A stretch of 64,000 nucleotides of DNA, from NCBI RefSeq assembly GCF_900113315.1, contig NZ_FOZG01000003.1:558001-622000 (forward strand), written 5' to 3'. The notes beneath the pieces are model-generated. The model saw only the letters and a list, made by a program, of their open reading frames with translations. It was not told the DNA's origin and ran no database searches. How positions within the stretch are numbered: position 1 is the first letter of the stretch; each line of letters starts with the position of its first letter. This DNA is from Sphingomonas jatrophae (GTDB taxonomy: Bacteria; Pseudomonadota; Alphaproteobacteria; Sphingomonadales; Sphingomonadaceae). The translations under genes and the position numbers were made by a program. Of the stretch, positions 1 through 8,292 are shown piece after piece.

Positions 1-78
1 GTCGATGCGGAAGCCCGTGCCGGAGAAGCCGGTGATCTGCGGCCCCGCACTGGGGTGCGCGGGATCGAGCTTCGCCAT
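1..78 (-). CDS. Mth938-like domain protein, N-terminal part only
   Basis: The first 26 codons of a leftward gene are present; the rest lies outside the window. The ATG shares one base with the secF stop (TGATG), so it is translationally coupled to the yajC-secD-secF run. The visible peptide begins MAKLDPAHPSAGPQITGFSG, which resembles the start of the small Mth938/DUF498 proteins that commonly follow secF in alphaproteobacteria. The family has no firmly assigned function; a role near membrane-complex assembly is only suggested by relatives. The call rests on position and a short N-terminus. Confidence 0.55.
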   Translation of the reverse strand, partial: MAKLDPAHPSAGPQITGFSGTGFRID

Positions 79-1046
79 CAGGCCTTGGGGCCGATCCGCT
101 CGGCGCCCGAGGCGATCGAGCTCTTCTTCGCCTTCTCTCGCACCTCGGCGGTGAGGCCGAGCGAGATGAGCAGCGAGGAGGAGACGTAGATGGACGAATA
201 GGTGCCGACGACGATGCCGAGCATCATCGCCGCGGTGAAGCCGCGCAGCACATGGCCGCCGAACAGCAGCAGCGAGGCGAGCGCGAGCATGACCGTGATC
301 GACGTCATCACCGTGCGCGGCAGCGTCTCGTTGACCGACAGGTCGATCAGCGCCTTCATGTCCATCTGCCGGTATTTCCGCATGTTCTCGCGGATGCGAT
401 CGTCGATCACCATCTTGTCGTTGATCGAATAGCCGACGATCGTCAGCACCGCGGCGACGATGTTGAGATCGAATTCGAGCCGGGTCAGCGCGAAGAAGCC
501 GAGCGTCATCAGCACGTCGTGCAGGATGGCCACCGCGGTGGAGACGCCGAACTGCCATTCGTAGCGCAGCCACGAGAAGATCGCGATGCCGATGATGGCA
601 AGCGCGATGGCGCCGACGCCGCGCAGGATCAGCTCGTTCGAGACCTTGCCCGAGACGGTGTCCGCGCGGAGGAACTGCACGCCCGGAAAATCCTGCGCCA
701 TGCCCGCACGGACCTTGCGGATCACCGCGGCGGTGGCGCCCTCATCCTCGCTCTCCGGCAAGGGCAGGCGAATGGAGACGGTGTTGGGATCACCCACACC
801 CTGCAGCTGCGCCTCGCCGACGCCGAGCCGGTCGACCGAGGTGCGCACCCGGTCGAGCTGCTGCGGCTGCGGGAAACGGGCCTCGATCATCAGGCCGCCG
901 ACGAAATCGACGCCGAGGTTCAGGCCGCGCGCGCCGACGAGCCCGATCGCCAGCACGGTCAACAGGGCGGTGATGCCGAACGCCCAATACCGGATCCGGA
1001 CGAAGCCGATATTGGTGTTGTCGGGGACGAGCTTCAGCAGGCGCAT
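78..1046 (-). CDS. secF: Protein translocase subunit SecF
   Basis: Inner-membrane SecF (322 aa) forms the SecDF complex with SecD and uses proton motive force to pull exported proteins out of the SecYEG channel. An N-terminal membrane segment (about residues 18-40) is followed by the conserved GLNLGVDFVGG segment, a periplasmic domain and a C-terminal cluster of five membrane segments containing GYSINDKMVIDDRIRE, a SecF hallmark. Length matches the family. Its ATG overlaps the secD stop by one base, and the next gene overlaps in the same way, so the set reads as one operon. Confidence 0.97.
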   Translation of the reverse strand: MRLLKLVPDNTNIGFVRIRYWAFGITALLTVLAIGLVGARGLNLGVDFVGGLMIEARFPQPQQLDRVRTSVDRLGVGEAQLQGVGDPNTVSIRLPLPESEDEGATAAVIRKVRAGMAQDFPGVQFLRADTVSGKVSNELILRGVGAIALAIIGIAIFSWLRYEWQFGVSTAVAILHDVLMTLGFFALTRLEFDLNIVAAVLTIVGYSINDKMVIDDRIRENMRKYRQMDMKALIDLSVNETLPRTVMTSITVMLALASLLLFGGHVLRGFTAAMMLGIVVGTYSSIYVSSSLLISLGLTAEVREKAKKSSIASGAERIGPKA

Positions 1047-2638
1047 CAGATGTGGATCTCCGTCGGGCGCTTGCGCTTCAGCCAGCTCGCGACGAGCAGG
1101 CGGGTGAAGGTGACGGCGGTGAAGACGGACGTGGCGATGCCGATCAGCAGCACGACCGCGAAGCCCTTCACCGGCCCCGAGCCGAGCACGAGCATGATGA
1201 CGCCGGCGATGGCGTGCGTCACGTTCGCCTCGAAGATGGTGCGGCTGGCTTCCTTGTAGCCATGCTCCACCGACGCGATGATCGATCGGCCGCGCCGCCG
1301 CTCCTCGCGGATGCGCTCGTTGATCAGCACGTTGGCGTCCACCGCGGTGCCGATGGTCAGCACGAAGCCGGCAATGCCCGGCAGGGTCAGCGTGCCGTTC
1401 AGCAGCGCCAGCACGCCGACGATGACGAACAGGTTCAGCGTGACCGCGATCGTCGCGTAGATGCCGAACCGCCCGTAGGTCAGCACCATGAACGCGATCA
1501 CCGCGGCAACCGCGATGACGCTGGCGAGAACGCCGGCGCGGATCGAATCGGCGCCGAGCTGCGGGCCGACAGTGCGCTCCTCGATCACCTTGAGCGCGAC
1601 GGGCAACGCACCCGAGCGCAGCTGGATCGCCATCGCATTGGCCGATTCGACGGTGTAGTTGCCCGAGATCTGCGCGGAGCCGTTGAGGATCGGCGTCTGG
1701 ATCGTCGGCGCGGACAGCACCTGATTGTCGAGGATCATCGCAAACGGCTTGCCGACATTGTCGCGCGTCACCGCGGCGAAGCGCGCACCGCCCTGGCTGT
1801 TGAAGCTGATCGCGATGACCGGGCGGCCATTCTCGTCATAGCTTTGCTCGGCCTTGGTCAGCTGGTCGCCGGTGATGATGGCGCGGCGCTGCACCGCGAT
1901 GAACTGGCCGGGCTGTTCCAGATAAGGCAGCGCCTGGCTGCCGGCCGGCGCGCGGCCGCGCGCGACGAGCGCGGGATCGGCGGCGAGATCTACCAGCTTG
2001 AACTCGAGCTTCGCCGTCTTGCCGAGCAGCGCCTTGAGCGCCTCCGGGTTCTGCAGGCCGGGCACCTGCACGTCGATGCGCGTGCTGCCCTGGCGGACGA
2101 TCGACGGCTCACGCGTGCCGAGCTCGTCGATGCGCTTGCGGACGACTTCGGTCGCGACCTCCATCGCCTGATCGACCGCCTGCGCGACACCGTCCGGCGT
2201 CGGCGCCATCTCGATCCGCTGACCGTCGACCACGCGCACGTCCCAGTCACGCTGGCCGGTGATGCCGACGCCCTGCGTGAGCTTGCGGATCAGCTCCACC
2301 GCCGCATCGACGCGCGTCACGTCGCGCACGAAGAAGGACAGGCGGCCGTCGGTCGCAGAGATGTCGCCAATTTCGATGCGCGGATTGGCGCGGCGCATCT
2401 CGGCGCGCACCGTCTCCTCCATCGTCGCCAGGCGCTGGCGCCCAACGTCGGTGGTGTCGGCCTCAAGCAGCAGGCGGCTGCCGCCGGAGAGGTCGAGGCC
2501 CAGGTTGATCCGCGGGGCACGGCCGAGGCCGATCGCGCGCGCGGTCGACTCCGGCATCAGGCTGGGCAGCGCCAGCAGCACGCCGACCCCCAGCACGATC
2601 AGCGTCCACACGGCCTTCCAGCGCGGCATGTTCAGCAT
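1046..2638 (-). CDS. secD: Protein translocase subunit SecD
   Basis: SecD (530 aa) is the partner of SecF in the membrane translocation motor. It has an N-terminal membrane segment (about residues 8-28), the conserved NLGLDLSGGSRLLLE stretch, a large periplasmic region with the P1 head, and six-segment C-terminal membrane domain with GTAVDANVLINERIREE, typical of SecD. It starts 15 bp after the yajC stop and is coupled to secF by a 1-bp overlap. Nothing unusual is visible. Confidence 0.97.
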   Translation of the reverse strand: MLNMPRWKAVWTLIVLGVGVLLALPSLMPESTARAIGLGRAPRINLGLDLSGGSRLLLEADTTDVGRQRLATMEETVRAEMRRANPRIEIGDISATDGRLSFFVRDVTRVDAAVELIRKLTQGVGITGQRDWDVRVVDGQRIEMAPTPDGVAQAVDQAMEVATEVVRKRIDELGTREPSIVRQGSTRIDVQVPGLQNPEALKALLGKTAKLEFKLVDLAADPALVARGRAPAGSQALPYLEQPGQFIAVQRRAIITGDQLTKAEQSYDENGRPVIAISFNSQGGARFAAVTRDNVGKPFAMILDNQVLSAPTIQTPILNGSAQISGNYTVESANAMAIQLRSGALPVALKVIEERTVGPQLGADSIRAGVLASVIAVAAVIAFMVLTYGRFGIYATIAVTLNLFVIVGVLALLNGTLTLPGIAGFVLTIGTAVDANVLINERIREERRRGRSIIASVEHGYKEASRTIFEANVTHAIAGVIMLVLGSGPVKGFAVVLLIGIATSVFTAVTFTRLLVASWLKRKRPTEIHI

Positions 2639-2653
2639 GGGGTGCGCGCCGGC

Positions 2654-2992
2654 TCAGTCGTTCGCGGGCTTGGCGCCGCCGAGCGGCTGCACGTCGGTGA
2701 GCGTCGCCTTGACGACGCGGACGCGCGTGTTGGGGGCGATCTCCACCTCGACCTGCGCGTCTTCGACCTTGGTGACGCGGCCGATCACGCCGCCGGCGGT
2801 GACGACGGTGTCGCCCTTCTTCACCGCATCGATGAGCGCGCGGTGCTGCTTCATGCGCTGCTGCTGCGGCCGGATCATCAGAAAATAGAAGATCACAAAG
2901 ATCAGCAGCAGCGGCACGATCTGGACGAGGAAGCTGGACCCGCCCGCGGGCGTGGCGCCGGCGGCCTGGGCATATGCAGGGGATGCAAACAT
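2654..2992 (-). CDS. yajC: Preprotein translocase accessory subunit YajC
   Basis: YajC is a small single-span inner-membrane protein that associates with SecDF. The product carries one hydrophobic segment (LVQIVPLLLIFVIFYFLMI) followed by RPQQQRMKQH, a typical YajC signature, then the small soluble domain with GDTVVTAGGVIGRV. I chose the ATG at 2992 (MFASPAYAQA), giving 112 aa, because this N-terminus matches sphingomonad YajC; an in-frame ATG at 3037 would add 15 residues. It is the first gene of the leftward yajC-secD-secF operon. Confidence 0.93.
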   Translation of the reverse strand: MFASPAYAQAAGATPAGGSSFLVQIVPLLLIFVIFYFLMIRPQQQRMKQHRALIDAVKKGDTVVTAGGVIGRVTKVEDAQVEVEIAPNTRVRVVKATLTDVQPLGGAKPAND

Positions 2993-3141
2993 GGTCAGCG
3001 CGTTTCCGGCGAGCGTCATGGACCGGCGCGAAGGCACCAGTCCGGAAAGGCCGCGCAGCTAACATGGGCGTAGGTCAGGCGCAACTGCAGTGCGGCTTGC
3101 AAGCGGCCGCACAAGCGCGTAGGGGCGCCGCTCGCTGGTTT

Positions 3142-3218
3142 CGGGGCGTAGCGCAGCCTGGTAGCGCATCAGACTGGGGGTCTGGGGGTCGCAGGTTCGA
3201 ATCCTGTCGCCCCGACCA
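3142..3218 (+). tRNA. tRNA-Pro, anticodon GGG
   Basis: A 77-nt cloverleaf reads directly: acceptor CGGGGCG pairs with CGCCCCG, D arm GCGC/GCGC, anticodon stem TCAGA/TCTGG around loop CTGGGGG (anticodon GGG at 34-36), T loop GGTTCGAATCC, discriminator A and an encoded CCA. It lies between the divergent yajC operon and the holin-like gene. Confidence 0.97.
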
Positions 3219-3309
3219 GCGAAAACAAGCCGTGGCGGCACCTGCCGGGCTTTCCAACATGAACCGATCTGGTTATCCGCTCGCCTGAACGACTCGGGAG
3301 TGCCAGCGC

Positions 3310-3597
3310 ATGACCATGCCCCCTGCCCCGGCGGAGCCCGCCGACACGGATCGCTTCACCCGCCGCGCGCGACCGGCCTTCCTTTACGTCATGTACGTGC
3401 TGCTGCTGTGGACCATCCCGATGGGTCTGATCGGCGCGGTGCGGCCCGATGCGGCGGCGGCGATGACGCGCTTCATGGCGGCCTATCTGGCTGCCATTCC
3501 CGAGCCGCTCTACGCCCTCTTCGGCACGGGCTATCTCGGCTACACGGTGGCGCGGGAATGGGGCAAGGCGAAGGCTGGCCCGGGGGATCGACCATGA
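3310..3597 (+). CDS. Holin-family (GTA holin 3TM type) membrane protein
   Basis: A 95-residue basic-start protein with RRARPAFLYVMYVLLLWTIP, the conserved opening of the GTA_holin_3TM family (found in gene transfer agents and prophages but also as a lone chromosomal gene in sphingomonads). Two clear hydrophobic stretches follow (about residues 23-42 and 60-80). In phage or GTA particles such proteins form membrane lesions to release the endolysin; no other phage genes sit beside it here, so a lytic role is not supported. It overlaps the next gene by 4 bp (ATGA). Confidence 0.75.
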   Translation: MTMPPAPAEPADTDRFTRRARPAFLYVMYVLLLWTIPMGLIGAVRPDAAAAMTRFMAAYLAAIPEPLYALFGTGYLGYTVAREWGKAKAGPGDRP

Positions 3598-3929
3598 CGA
3601 CGCTGGCGCTGCTGATCTGCTCCAACCTGTTCATGACGGTGGCCTGGTACGGCCACCTGAAGTTTCCGGACGCGCGGCTGTGGCTCGTCGTGCTCGCCTC
3701 GTGGGGGATTGCGTTCGTCGAATATTGCTTCGCGGTGCCGGCCAACCGGATCGGACATGCGCAGGGCCTGTCGGGCGGGCAGCTGAAGATCATGCAGGAA
3801 TGCGTGACGCTGGCGGTATTCGCCGTCTTCGCGACGCTGGTGCTCAAGGAGCCGCTGACGTGGCGCTATCTCGGCGCGGGGGCGTGCCTGGCTGGAGCGG
3901 CGGCGTTCATGTTCGTCGGGCGGCACTAG
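3594..3929 (+). CDS. DMT-family small membrane protein (DUF486)
   Basis: A 111-aa protein of four predicted membrane segments that matches the DUF486 branch of the drug/metabolite transporter superfamily; the conserved segments [12 protein letters not shown] and [13 protein letters not shown]...[11 protein letters not shown] are visible. Family members are presumed small transporters with no known substrate. The ATG at 3594 lies inside the stop of the holin-like gene (ATGA overlap), so the two are probably cotranslated. The stop is followed 46 bp later by hslV. Confidence 0.87.
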   Translation: MTTLALLICSNLFMTVAWYGHLKFPDARLWLVVLASWGIAFVEYCFAVPANRIGHAQGLSGGQLKIMQECVTLAVFAVFATLVLKEPLTWRYLGAGACLAGAAAFMFVGRH

Positions 3930-3975
3930 CGGCCCCCTGCCCCCGCTCCCATATCGCGCCCGACACGCAAGCGGG

Positions 3976-4539
3976 ATGCAGATGAGCGACGACAAGATCG
4001 GCTGGCACGGGACGACGATCCTGTCCGTGCGGAGAAACGGCAAGGTGGTGGTGGCCGGCGACGGCCAGGTCTCCATGGGCAATACGGTGATGAAGCCGAA
4101 TGCGCGCAAGGTGCGCCGCATCGGCAACGGGCAGGTGATCGCAGGGTTCGCCGGCGCGACCGCCGATGCCTTCACCCTGTTCGAGCGGCTGGAGCGCAAG
4201 CTGGAGACGCATCACGGCCAGCTGCTGCGCGCCGCGGTGGAGCTGGCCAAGGATTGGCGGACGGACAAATATCTCCGCAACCTCGAAGCACTGATGATCG
4301 TCGCCGACAAGGACGTGACGCTGATCCTGACCGGCAATGGCGACGTGCTGGAGCCGGAGGCGGGCGTGGCCGCGATCGGCTCCGGTGGCAATTACGCGCT
4401 GGCGGCCGCACGCGCGCTCGTCGACTATGAGGCGGATGCCGAGACGATCTGCCGCAAGGCGATGCAGATCGCCGCCGACGTGTGCGTCTTCACCAACGGC
4501 AATCTGACGATCGAGACGATCGAGACGGCGGCAGCTTGA
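3976..4539 (+). CDS. hslV: ATP-dependent protease peptidase subunit HslV
   Basis: HslV (ClpQ) is the proteasome-like threonine peptidase that works with the HslU unfoldase in the cytoplasm. After a short propeptide the sequence reads [23 protein letters not shown]; the first Thr after HG would be the mature catalytic N-terminus. The family segments [17 protein letters not shown] and [21 protein letters not shown] are present. Length (187 aa) is normal. An alternative start at 3982 removes two residues. hslU follows after an inverted repeat. Confidence 0.96.
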   Translation: MQMSDDKIGWHGTTILSVRRNGKVVVAGDGQVSMGNTVMKPNARKVRRIGNGQVIAGFAGATADAFTLFERLERKLETHHGQLLRAAVELAKDWRTDKYLRNLEALMIVADKDVTLILTGNGDVLEPEAGVAAIGSGGNYALAAARALVDYEADAETICRKAMQIAADVCVFTNGNLTIETIETAAA

Positions 4540-4545
4540 CGCTTC

Positions 4546-4630
4546 GTTCGGGCTGAGCTTGTCGAAGCCTTGTTCTTCCCCTTGGCGCCCGAGCGAAGAA
4601 GGACAGCCCTTCGACAAGCTCAGGGCGAAC
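4546..4630. repeat. Dispersed sphingomonad palindrome between hslV and hslU
   Basis: Left arm 4546-4569 (core GGCTGAGCTTGTCGAAGCC) and right arm 4606-4630 (core CCCTTCGACAAGCTCAGGG) are near-perfect inverted copies separated by about 36 bp. This CTGAGCTTGTCGAAG palindrome is a common dispersed intergenic element in sphingomonads. It can form a long hairpin in the hslV-hslU mRNA. Confidence 0.85.
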
Positions 4631-4650
4631 GGATTGGTTCTGATACGAAG

Positions 4651-5949
4651 ATGAACGACACCCTTACCCCCAAAGCGATCGTCGCGGCGCTGGACGCGCA
4701 TATCGTCGGCCAGCAGGACGCCAAGCGCGCGGTCGCGGTGGCGCTGCGCAATCGCTGGCGGCGGCAACGGCTCGCGCCCGAGCTGCGCGACGAGGTTTCG
4801 CCGAAGAACATCCTGATGATCGGGCCGACCGGGTGCGGCAAGACGGAGATCAGCCGCCGGCTGGCGAAGCTGGCCGACGCGCCGTTCGTGAAGGTCGAGG
4901 CGACCAAGTTTACCGAGGTCGGCTATGTCGGCCGCGACGTGGAGCAGATCGCCCGCGATCTCGTCGAGGAAGCGGTGCGGCTGGAGAAGGAACGCCGCCG
5001 CGCCGCGGTGAAGGACAAGGCGGAGGAGGCGGCGCGCGCGCGCCTGCTCGACGCGCTGGTCGGCAAGGATGCGTCCGAGGCGACGCGCACCGCCTTCTGG
5101 CAGCGCTTCACCGACGGGCATCTGGCCGACAAGGAAGTCGAGCTGGAGCTGGAGGATAATGGCGGCGCGCCGTTCGAGATCCCCGGCATGGGCGGCCAGG
5201 TCGGCATGATCAATCTTGGCGACATGATGGGCAAGCTGGCGGGCGGGCGCACCAAGCGCCGCCGCCTGCCGGTGCCCGCGGCCTGGGCCAAGCTGGTCGA
5301 GGAGGAAGCCGACAAGCGCCTCGACCAGGACGAGGTGAACCGCGCGGCGCTGGCCGATGCGGAGGCGAACGGCATCGTCTTCCTCGACGAGATCGACAAG
5401 ATCGCCGTCTCCGACGTGCGTGGCGGCTCCGTCAGCCGCGAGGGCGTGCAGCGCGATCTGCTGCCGCTGATCGAGGGCACGACGGTCGCCACGAAATACG
5501 GCCCGATGAAGACGGACCATATTCTGTTCATCGCCAGCGGCGCCTTCCATGTCGCGAAGCCGAGTGACCTGCTGCCCGAACTGCAGGGCCGCCTGCCGAT
5601 CCGCGTCGAGCTGAAGGCGCTGACCGAAGCGGATTTCGTCCGCATCCTCTCCGCCACGCGCGCCTCGCTGACCGAGCAGTATCGCGCGCTGATCGCGACG
5701 GAAGGTGTCGAGATCGGCTTCACCGAGGATGGCATTGCCGCCATCGCCCGCATCGCTGCCGAGGTGAACGGGCAGGTGGAGAATATCGGTGCGCGGCGGC
5801 TCTCGACGGTAATGGAGAAGCTGCTCGAGGAAGTGAGCTTCGAGGCGGAGGACCGCGGCGGCACGACGCTGACCGTCGATGCGGCTTATGTCGAGGGGCA
5901 GCTGGCCGAGGTGGCGCGCAATACGGACCTGTCGAAATACGTGCTGTGA
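4651..5949 (+). CDS. hslU: ATP-dependent protease ATPase subunit HslU
   Basis: HslU (ClpY) is the AAA+ unfoldase that feeds substrates to HslV. Visible features: N-terminal [21 protein letters not shown], Walker A GPTGCGKT (about residues 60-67), the family-specific [10 protein letters not shown] pore loop region, Walker [12 protein letters not shown], the sensor region with [12 protein letters not shown], and the C-terminal tail DLSKYVL that inserts into HslV. I took the ATG at 4651 (432 aa); the reading frame stays open upstream through the repeat but that extension is not conserved. Confidence 0.96.
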   Translation: MNDTLTPKAIVAALDAHIVGQQDAKRAVAVALRNRWRRQRLAPELRDEVSPKNILMIGPTGCGKTEISRRLAKLADAPFVKVEATKFTEVGYVGRDVEQIARDLVEEAVRLEKERRRAAVKDKAEEAARARLLDALVGKDASEATRTAFWQRFTDGHLADKEVELELEDNGGAPFEIPGMGGQVGMINLGDMMGKLAGGRTKRRRLPVPAAWAKLVEEEADKRLDQDEVNRAALADAEANGIVFLDEIDKIAVSDVRGGSVSREGVQRDLLPLIEGTTVATKYGPMKTDHILFIASGAFHVAKPSDLLPELQGRLPIRVELKALTEADFVRILSATRASLTEQYRALIATEGVEIGFTEDGIAAIARIAAEVNGQVENIGARRLSTVMEKLLEEVSFEAEDRGGTTLTVDAAYVEGQLAEVARNTDLSKYVL

Positions 5950-5960
5950 AGCGCCTGCCG

Positions 5961-6092
5961 TCATGCTGAACTTGTTTCAGCATCCACCGGGCGGCTGGGC
6001 GCGTTGTTTGCGGCGAGTGCGCTGCGGGTGCGGCGCTTTCCTCGAATGGTCGGATGCGGAGATGGGTGGATGCTGAAACGAGTTCGGCATGA
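5961..6092. repeat. Inverted repeat pair of TGCTGAAC-TTGTTTCAGCA type
   Basis: Left arm 5961-5987 and right arm 6067-6092 are inverted copies (two mismatches over about 26 bp), each also internally palindromic (ATGCTGAA/TTCAGCAT). This is a second dispersed intergenic element of sphingomonads. The right arm contains the annotated ATG of the following gene, so the element contributes its start codon. Confidence 0.8.
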
Positions 6093-6943
6093 TGGATAAG
6101 CGAGTGCCCCCGTTGGAGCAGTTGCGCCGCCGCATCGCGGGCGAAGTCGTCAGCCTGTTCAACGATCGATCCCGCGGCGAAGCGCCGGTGATACGGCGGC
6201 CGGCGGAGAGCTGGTTCGGGCCCGACAGCGTGACGTGGGGCGTGCATGGCGATGTCACAGCGATGATGGTCGGCGGGGTCGCCAGCCTGCTCCTGCAGAT
6301 GCTGCACCCCAAGGTGCTAGCGGGCGTATGGGACCACAGCAATTTCCGCGCGGATATGCATGGCCGCCTGCGCCGCACCGCCCGCTTCATCGCGACCACC
6401 ACCTATGCCGCCGAGAGCGACGCACAGGCGGCGATCGCACGGGTGCGGGCGATCCACGCCAAGGTCTCCGGCACCTTGCCCGACGGCACGCCTTACGTGG
6501 CGGACGATCCGCGCCTGCTCGCCTGGGTGCACGTGACCGAGACATGGAGCTTCCTCGCCGCCTCGCTCCGCTATGGCCGCAAGCGGCTGAGCGCGGCGGA
6601 GCAGGACCGTTATTTCGCGGAGATGGCGCGGGTCGGGCACGCGCTCGGCGCAGATCCGGTGCCGACCGACCGGCGTGGCGCGGAAGCGCTGATCGCGACG
6701 ATGCGCCCCGAGCTGCGCGTGGACGAGCGCACGCGCGAGGTCTCGCGGCTGGTGCTGGAGCAGCGGCCTAAGAACCCGCTCGCCCAGCCCGCGCAGGCGC
6801 TGGTGATGCAGGCGGGTGTCGATCTGCTGCCCGGCTGGGCGCGGTCGATGCAGGGCCTGGGCGGCGGCACCACGTTGGGTGCGCCGCTGGTGCGGGCGGG
6901 CACGCTCGGCGTCGCGCGGACGCTGCGCTGGGCGTTCGGCTAG
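6089..6943 (+). CDS. Oxygenase MpaB-family (DUF2236) protein
   Basis: A 284-aa protein of the DUF2236/MpaB family, distant relatives of the rubber oxygenase Lcp that bind a b-type haem and oxidatively cleave or modify substrates. Family features: WGVHGDVTAMMVGGVASLLLQMLHP near the N-terminus, the central RxxxT-type segment LRRTARFIATTTYA, and LLAWVHVTETWSFLAA. Substrate unknown. The ATG lies in the right arm of an inverted repeat without a clear ribosome binding site; an in-frame GTG at 6104 is an alternative. Confidence 0.82.
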   Translation: MMDKRVPPLEQLRRRIAGEVVSLFNDRSRGEAPVIRRPAESWFGPDSVTWGVHGDVTAMMVGGVASLLLQMLHPKVLAGVWDHSNFRADMHGRLRRTARFIATTTYAAESDAQAAIARVRAIHAKVSGTLPDGTPYVADDPRLLAWVHVTETWSFLAASLRYGRKRLSAAEQDRYFAEMARVGHALGADPVPTDRRGAEALIATMRPELRVDERTREVSRLVLEQRPKNPLAQPAQALVMQAGVDLLPGWARSMQGLGGGTTLGAPLVRAGTLGVARTLRWAFG

Positions 6944-7036
6944 GCGGGCCTGTCGCTCCGTAACGAAACGTGTCCGGATGGAGCGCCGCTGCGGGTGCCT
7001 CGACAAAGTCGGGACCGGCGGCCACAAGCGCGCCCC

Positions 7037-7705
7037 ATGTCGATCTTCCACTCCCTCCTTGCCTGGGCCGCCGGGATCATCGTCGCGGTGATCTCCTCCA
7101 CCGGCTATCTCGGCGTCATCCTGCTGATGGCGATCGAGAGCGCGTGCATCCCGCTGCCGTCCGAGGTGATCATGCCGTTCGCCGGCTATCTCGCCTCAAC
7201 GGGCGAGCTGAACCTGTGGCTGGTGGCGACGGCGGGAGCGATCGGCTGCAACGTCGGCTCGGTCGTCGCCTATGAAGCGGGCAAGCGTGGCGGTAGGCCG
7301 TTCGTCGCGCGCTGGGGCAAATATGTGCTGGTATCGCTGCACGATCTCGACCGGGCGGAGGCGTTCGTCGCACGCTGGGGCTCGATCGCTATGCTGGTGT
7401 GCCGGATGCTGCCGGTGGTCCGCTCGTTCATCGCCTTCCCCGCGGGCGTGGCCCGGATGAACCTGTGGAAGTTCCACCTCTACACCTTCATCGGCTCCTG
7501 GCCGTGGTGCTATGCGCTGGCGTGGGTCGGCTTCCGCCTCGGGCGCGCATGGGATCAGGATCCGCGCCTGAAGGCACTGCTGCACCGGCTCGACTTCGTC
7601 GTCGTCGGCGTCATCCTCGCGCTCGGCATCTGGTTCCTCTGGCACAAATATGCAGAGGTGCGCCGCGAAAAGGCGCGGCGGCAGGCGCTGGGGGTGGAGG
7701 ACTGA
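7037..7705 (+). CDS. DedA-family membrane protein
   Basis: A 222-aa inner-membrane protein of the DedA/VTT family, implicated in lipid carrier recycling and membrane homeostasis. The motifs ESACIPLPSEVIMPFAGYLAS and RMLPVVRSFIAFPAGVARM are typical, with several hydrophobic segments and a final membrane span near residues 185-205. The ATG at 7037 was chosen over an upstream in-frame ATG (6995) whose extra 14 residues are polar and not family-like. The stop overlaps the next gene's proposed CTG start. Confidence 0.92.
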   Translation: MSIFHSLLAWAAGIIVAVISSTGYLGVILLMAIESACIPLPSEVIMPFAGYLASTGELNLWLVATAGAIGCNVGSVVAYEAGKRGGRPFVARWGKYVLVSLHDLDRAEAFVARWGSIAMLVCRMLPVVRSFIAFPAGVARMNLWKFHLYTFIGSWPWCYALAWVGFRLGRAWDQDPRLKALLHRLDFVVVGVILALGIWFLWHKYAEVRREKARRQALGVED

Positions 7706-8232
7706 GCCGACCGGACTGGCGCTGCGCGGTCCGCCGCAGCGGCGTGCTGGCCGCACTCGCCGCCTTTGATCCGCATATCGCCGGCACACCGCCACTCGGC
7801 CTCGACCTGCCGACGAGCGATATCGACATCCTCTGCCATGCTCCGGATAGCGCAGCGTTCGCCGCGACGGTGAGCGCCCGGCTGGGTCATCAATCGGGCT
7901 TTGCGTTGCGGACGCGCGCGGACGGGGCGCAGGTGGTCCGCTTCATCGCGGCAGGATGGCCGTTCGAGGTGTTTGCGAGCGCGATCCCCGTGATCGATCA
8001 GCCGGGCTGGCGCCATTTCCGCATCGAGCGGCGGCTGCTCCGGCTCGGCGGGACGCGGCTGCGCGCGGCGGTGATGGCGCGCCGTCACAGGGGCATGAAG
8101 ACGGAGCCTGCCTTTGCCGATCTGCTGGGCTTGCCGGGCAACCCCTATGAGGCTCTGCTCACGCTGGAGGCGATGACGGACGCGGTGCTTGGCGCATGCG
8201 TGCGGCACGCGCTCAATAGGACGACGACCTAG
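7702..8232 (+). CDS. DUF4269 nucleotidyltransferase-like protein, CTG start
   Basis: A 176-aa protein with the DUF4269 core AGTPPLGLDLPTSDIDILC; the G-T...SDIDI pattern resembles the nucleotidyltransferase-fold metal site, and MARRHRGMKTEPAFADLLGL is the conserved C-terminal segment. Function unknown. No ATG, GTG or TTG exists before the conserved N-terminal RPDW segment; the only fitting start is CTG at 7702, which overlaps the dedA stop as CTGA. A GTG at 7744 would cut off 14 conserved-looking residues. Translation by coupling from dedA is inferred. Confidence 0.75.
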   Translation: MSRPDWRCAVRRSGVLAALAAFDPHIAGTPPLGLDLPTSDIDILCHAPDSAAFAATVSARLGHQSGFALRTRADGAQVVRFIAAGWPFEVFASAIPVIDQPGWRHFRIERRLLRLGGTRLRAAVMARRHRGMKTEPAFADLLGLPGNPYEALLTLEAMTDAVLGACVRHALNRTTT

Positions 8233-8292
8233 CCGGTGCCCGCGCCCTCCCCGCCCGGCCGAGCCTGACGAGGAGGGTAGGGACGGGACTGA

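Noticed and set aside
1052-3073. Long rightward frame of 673 codons opposite secD and yajC
   Set aside because: Arg/Asp/His-rich shadow of the SecD frame; the leftward genes are unmistakable.
3310-3597. Gene transfer agent or prophage remnant suggested by the holin-like gene
   Set aside because: No capsid, tail, portal or terminase genes are adjacent; the gene occurs alone in sphingomonad chromosomes.
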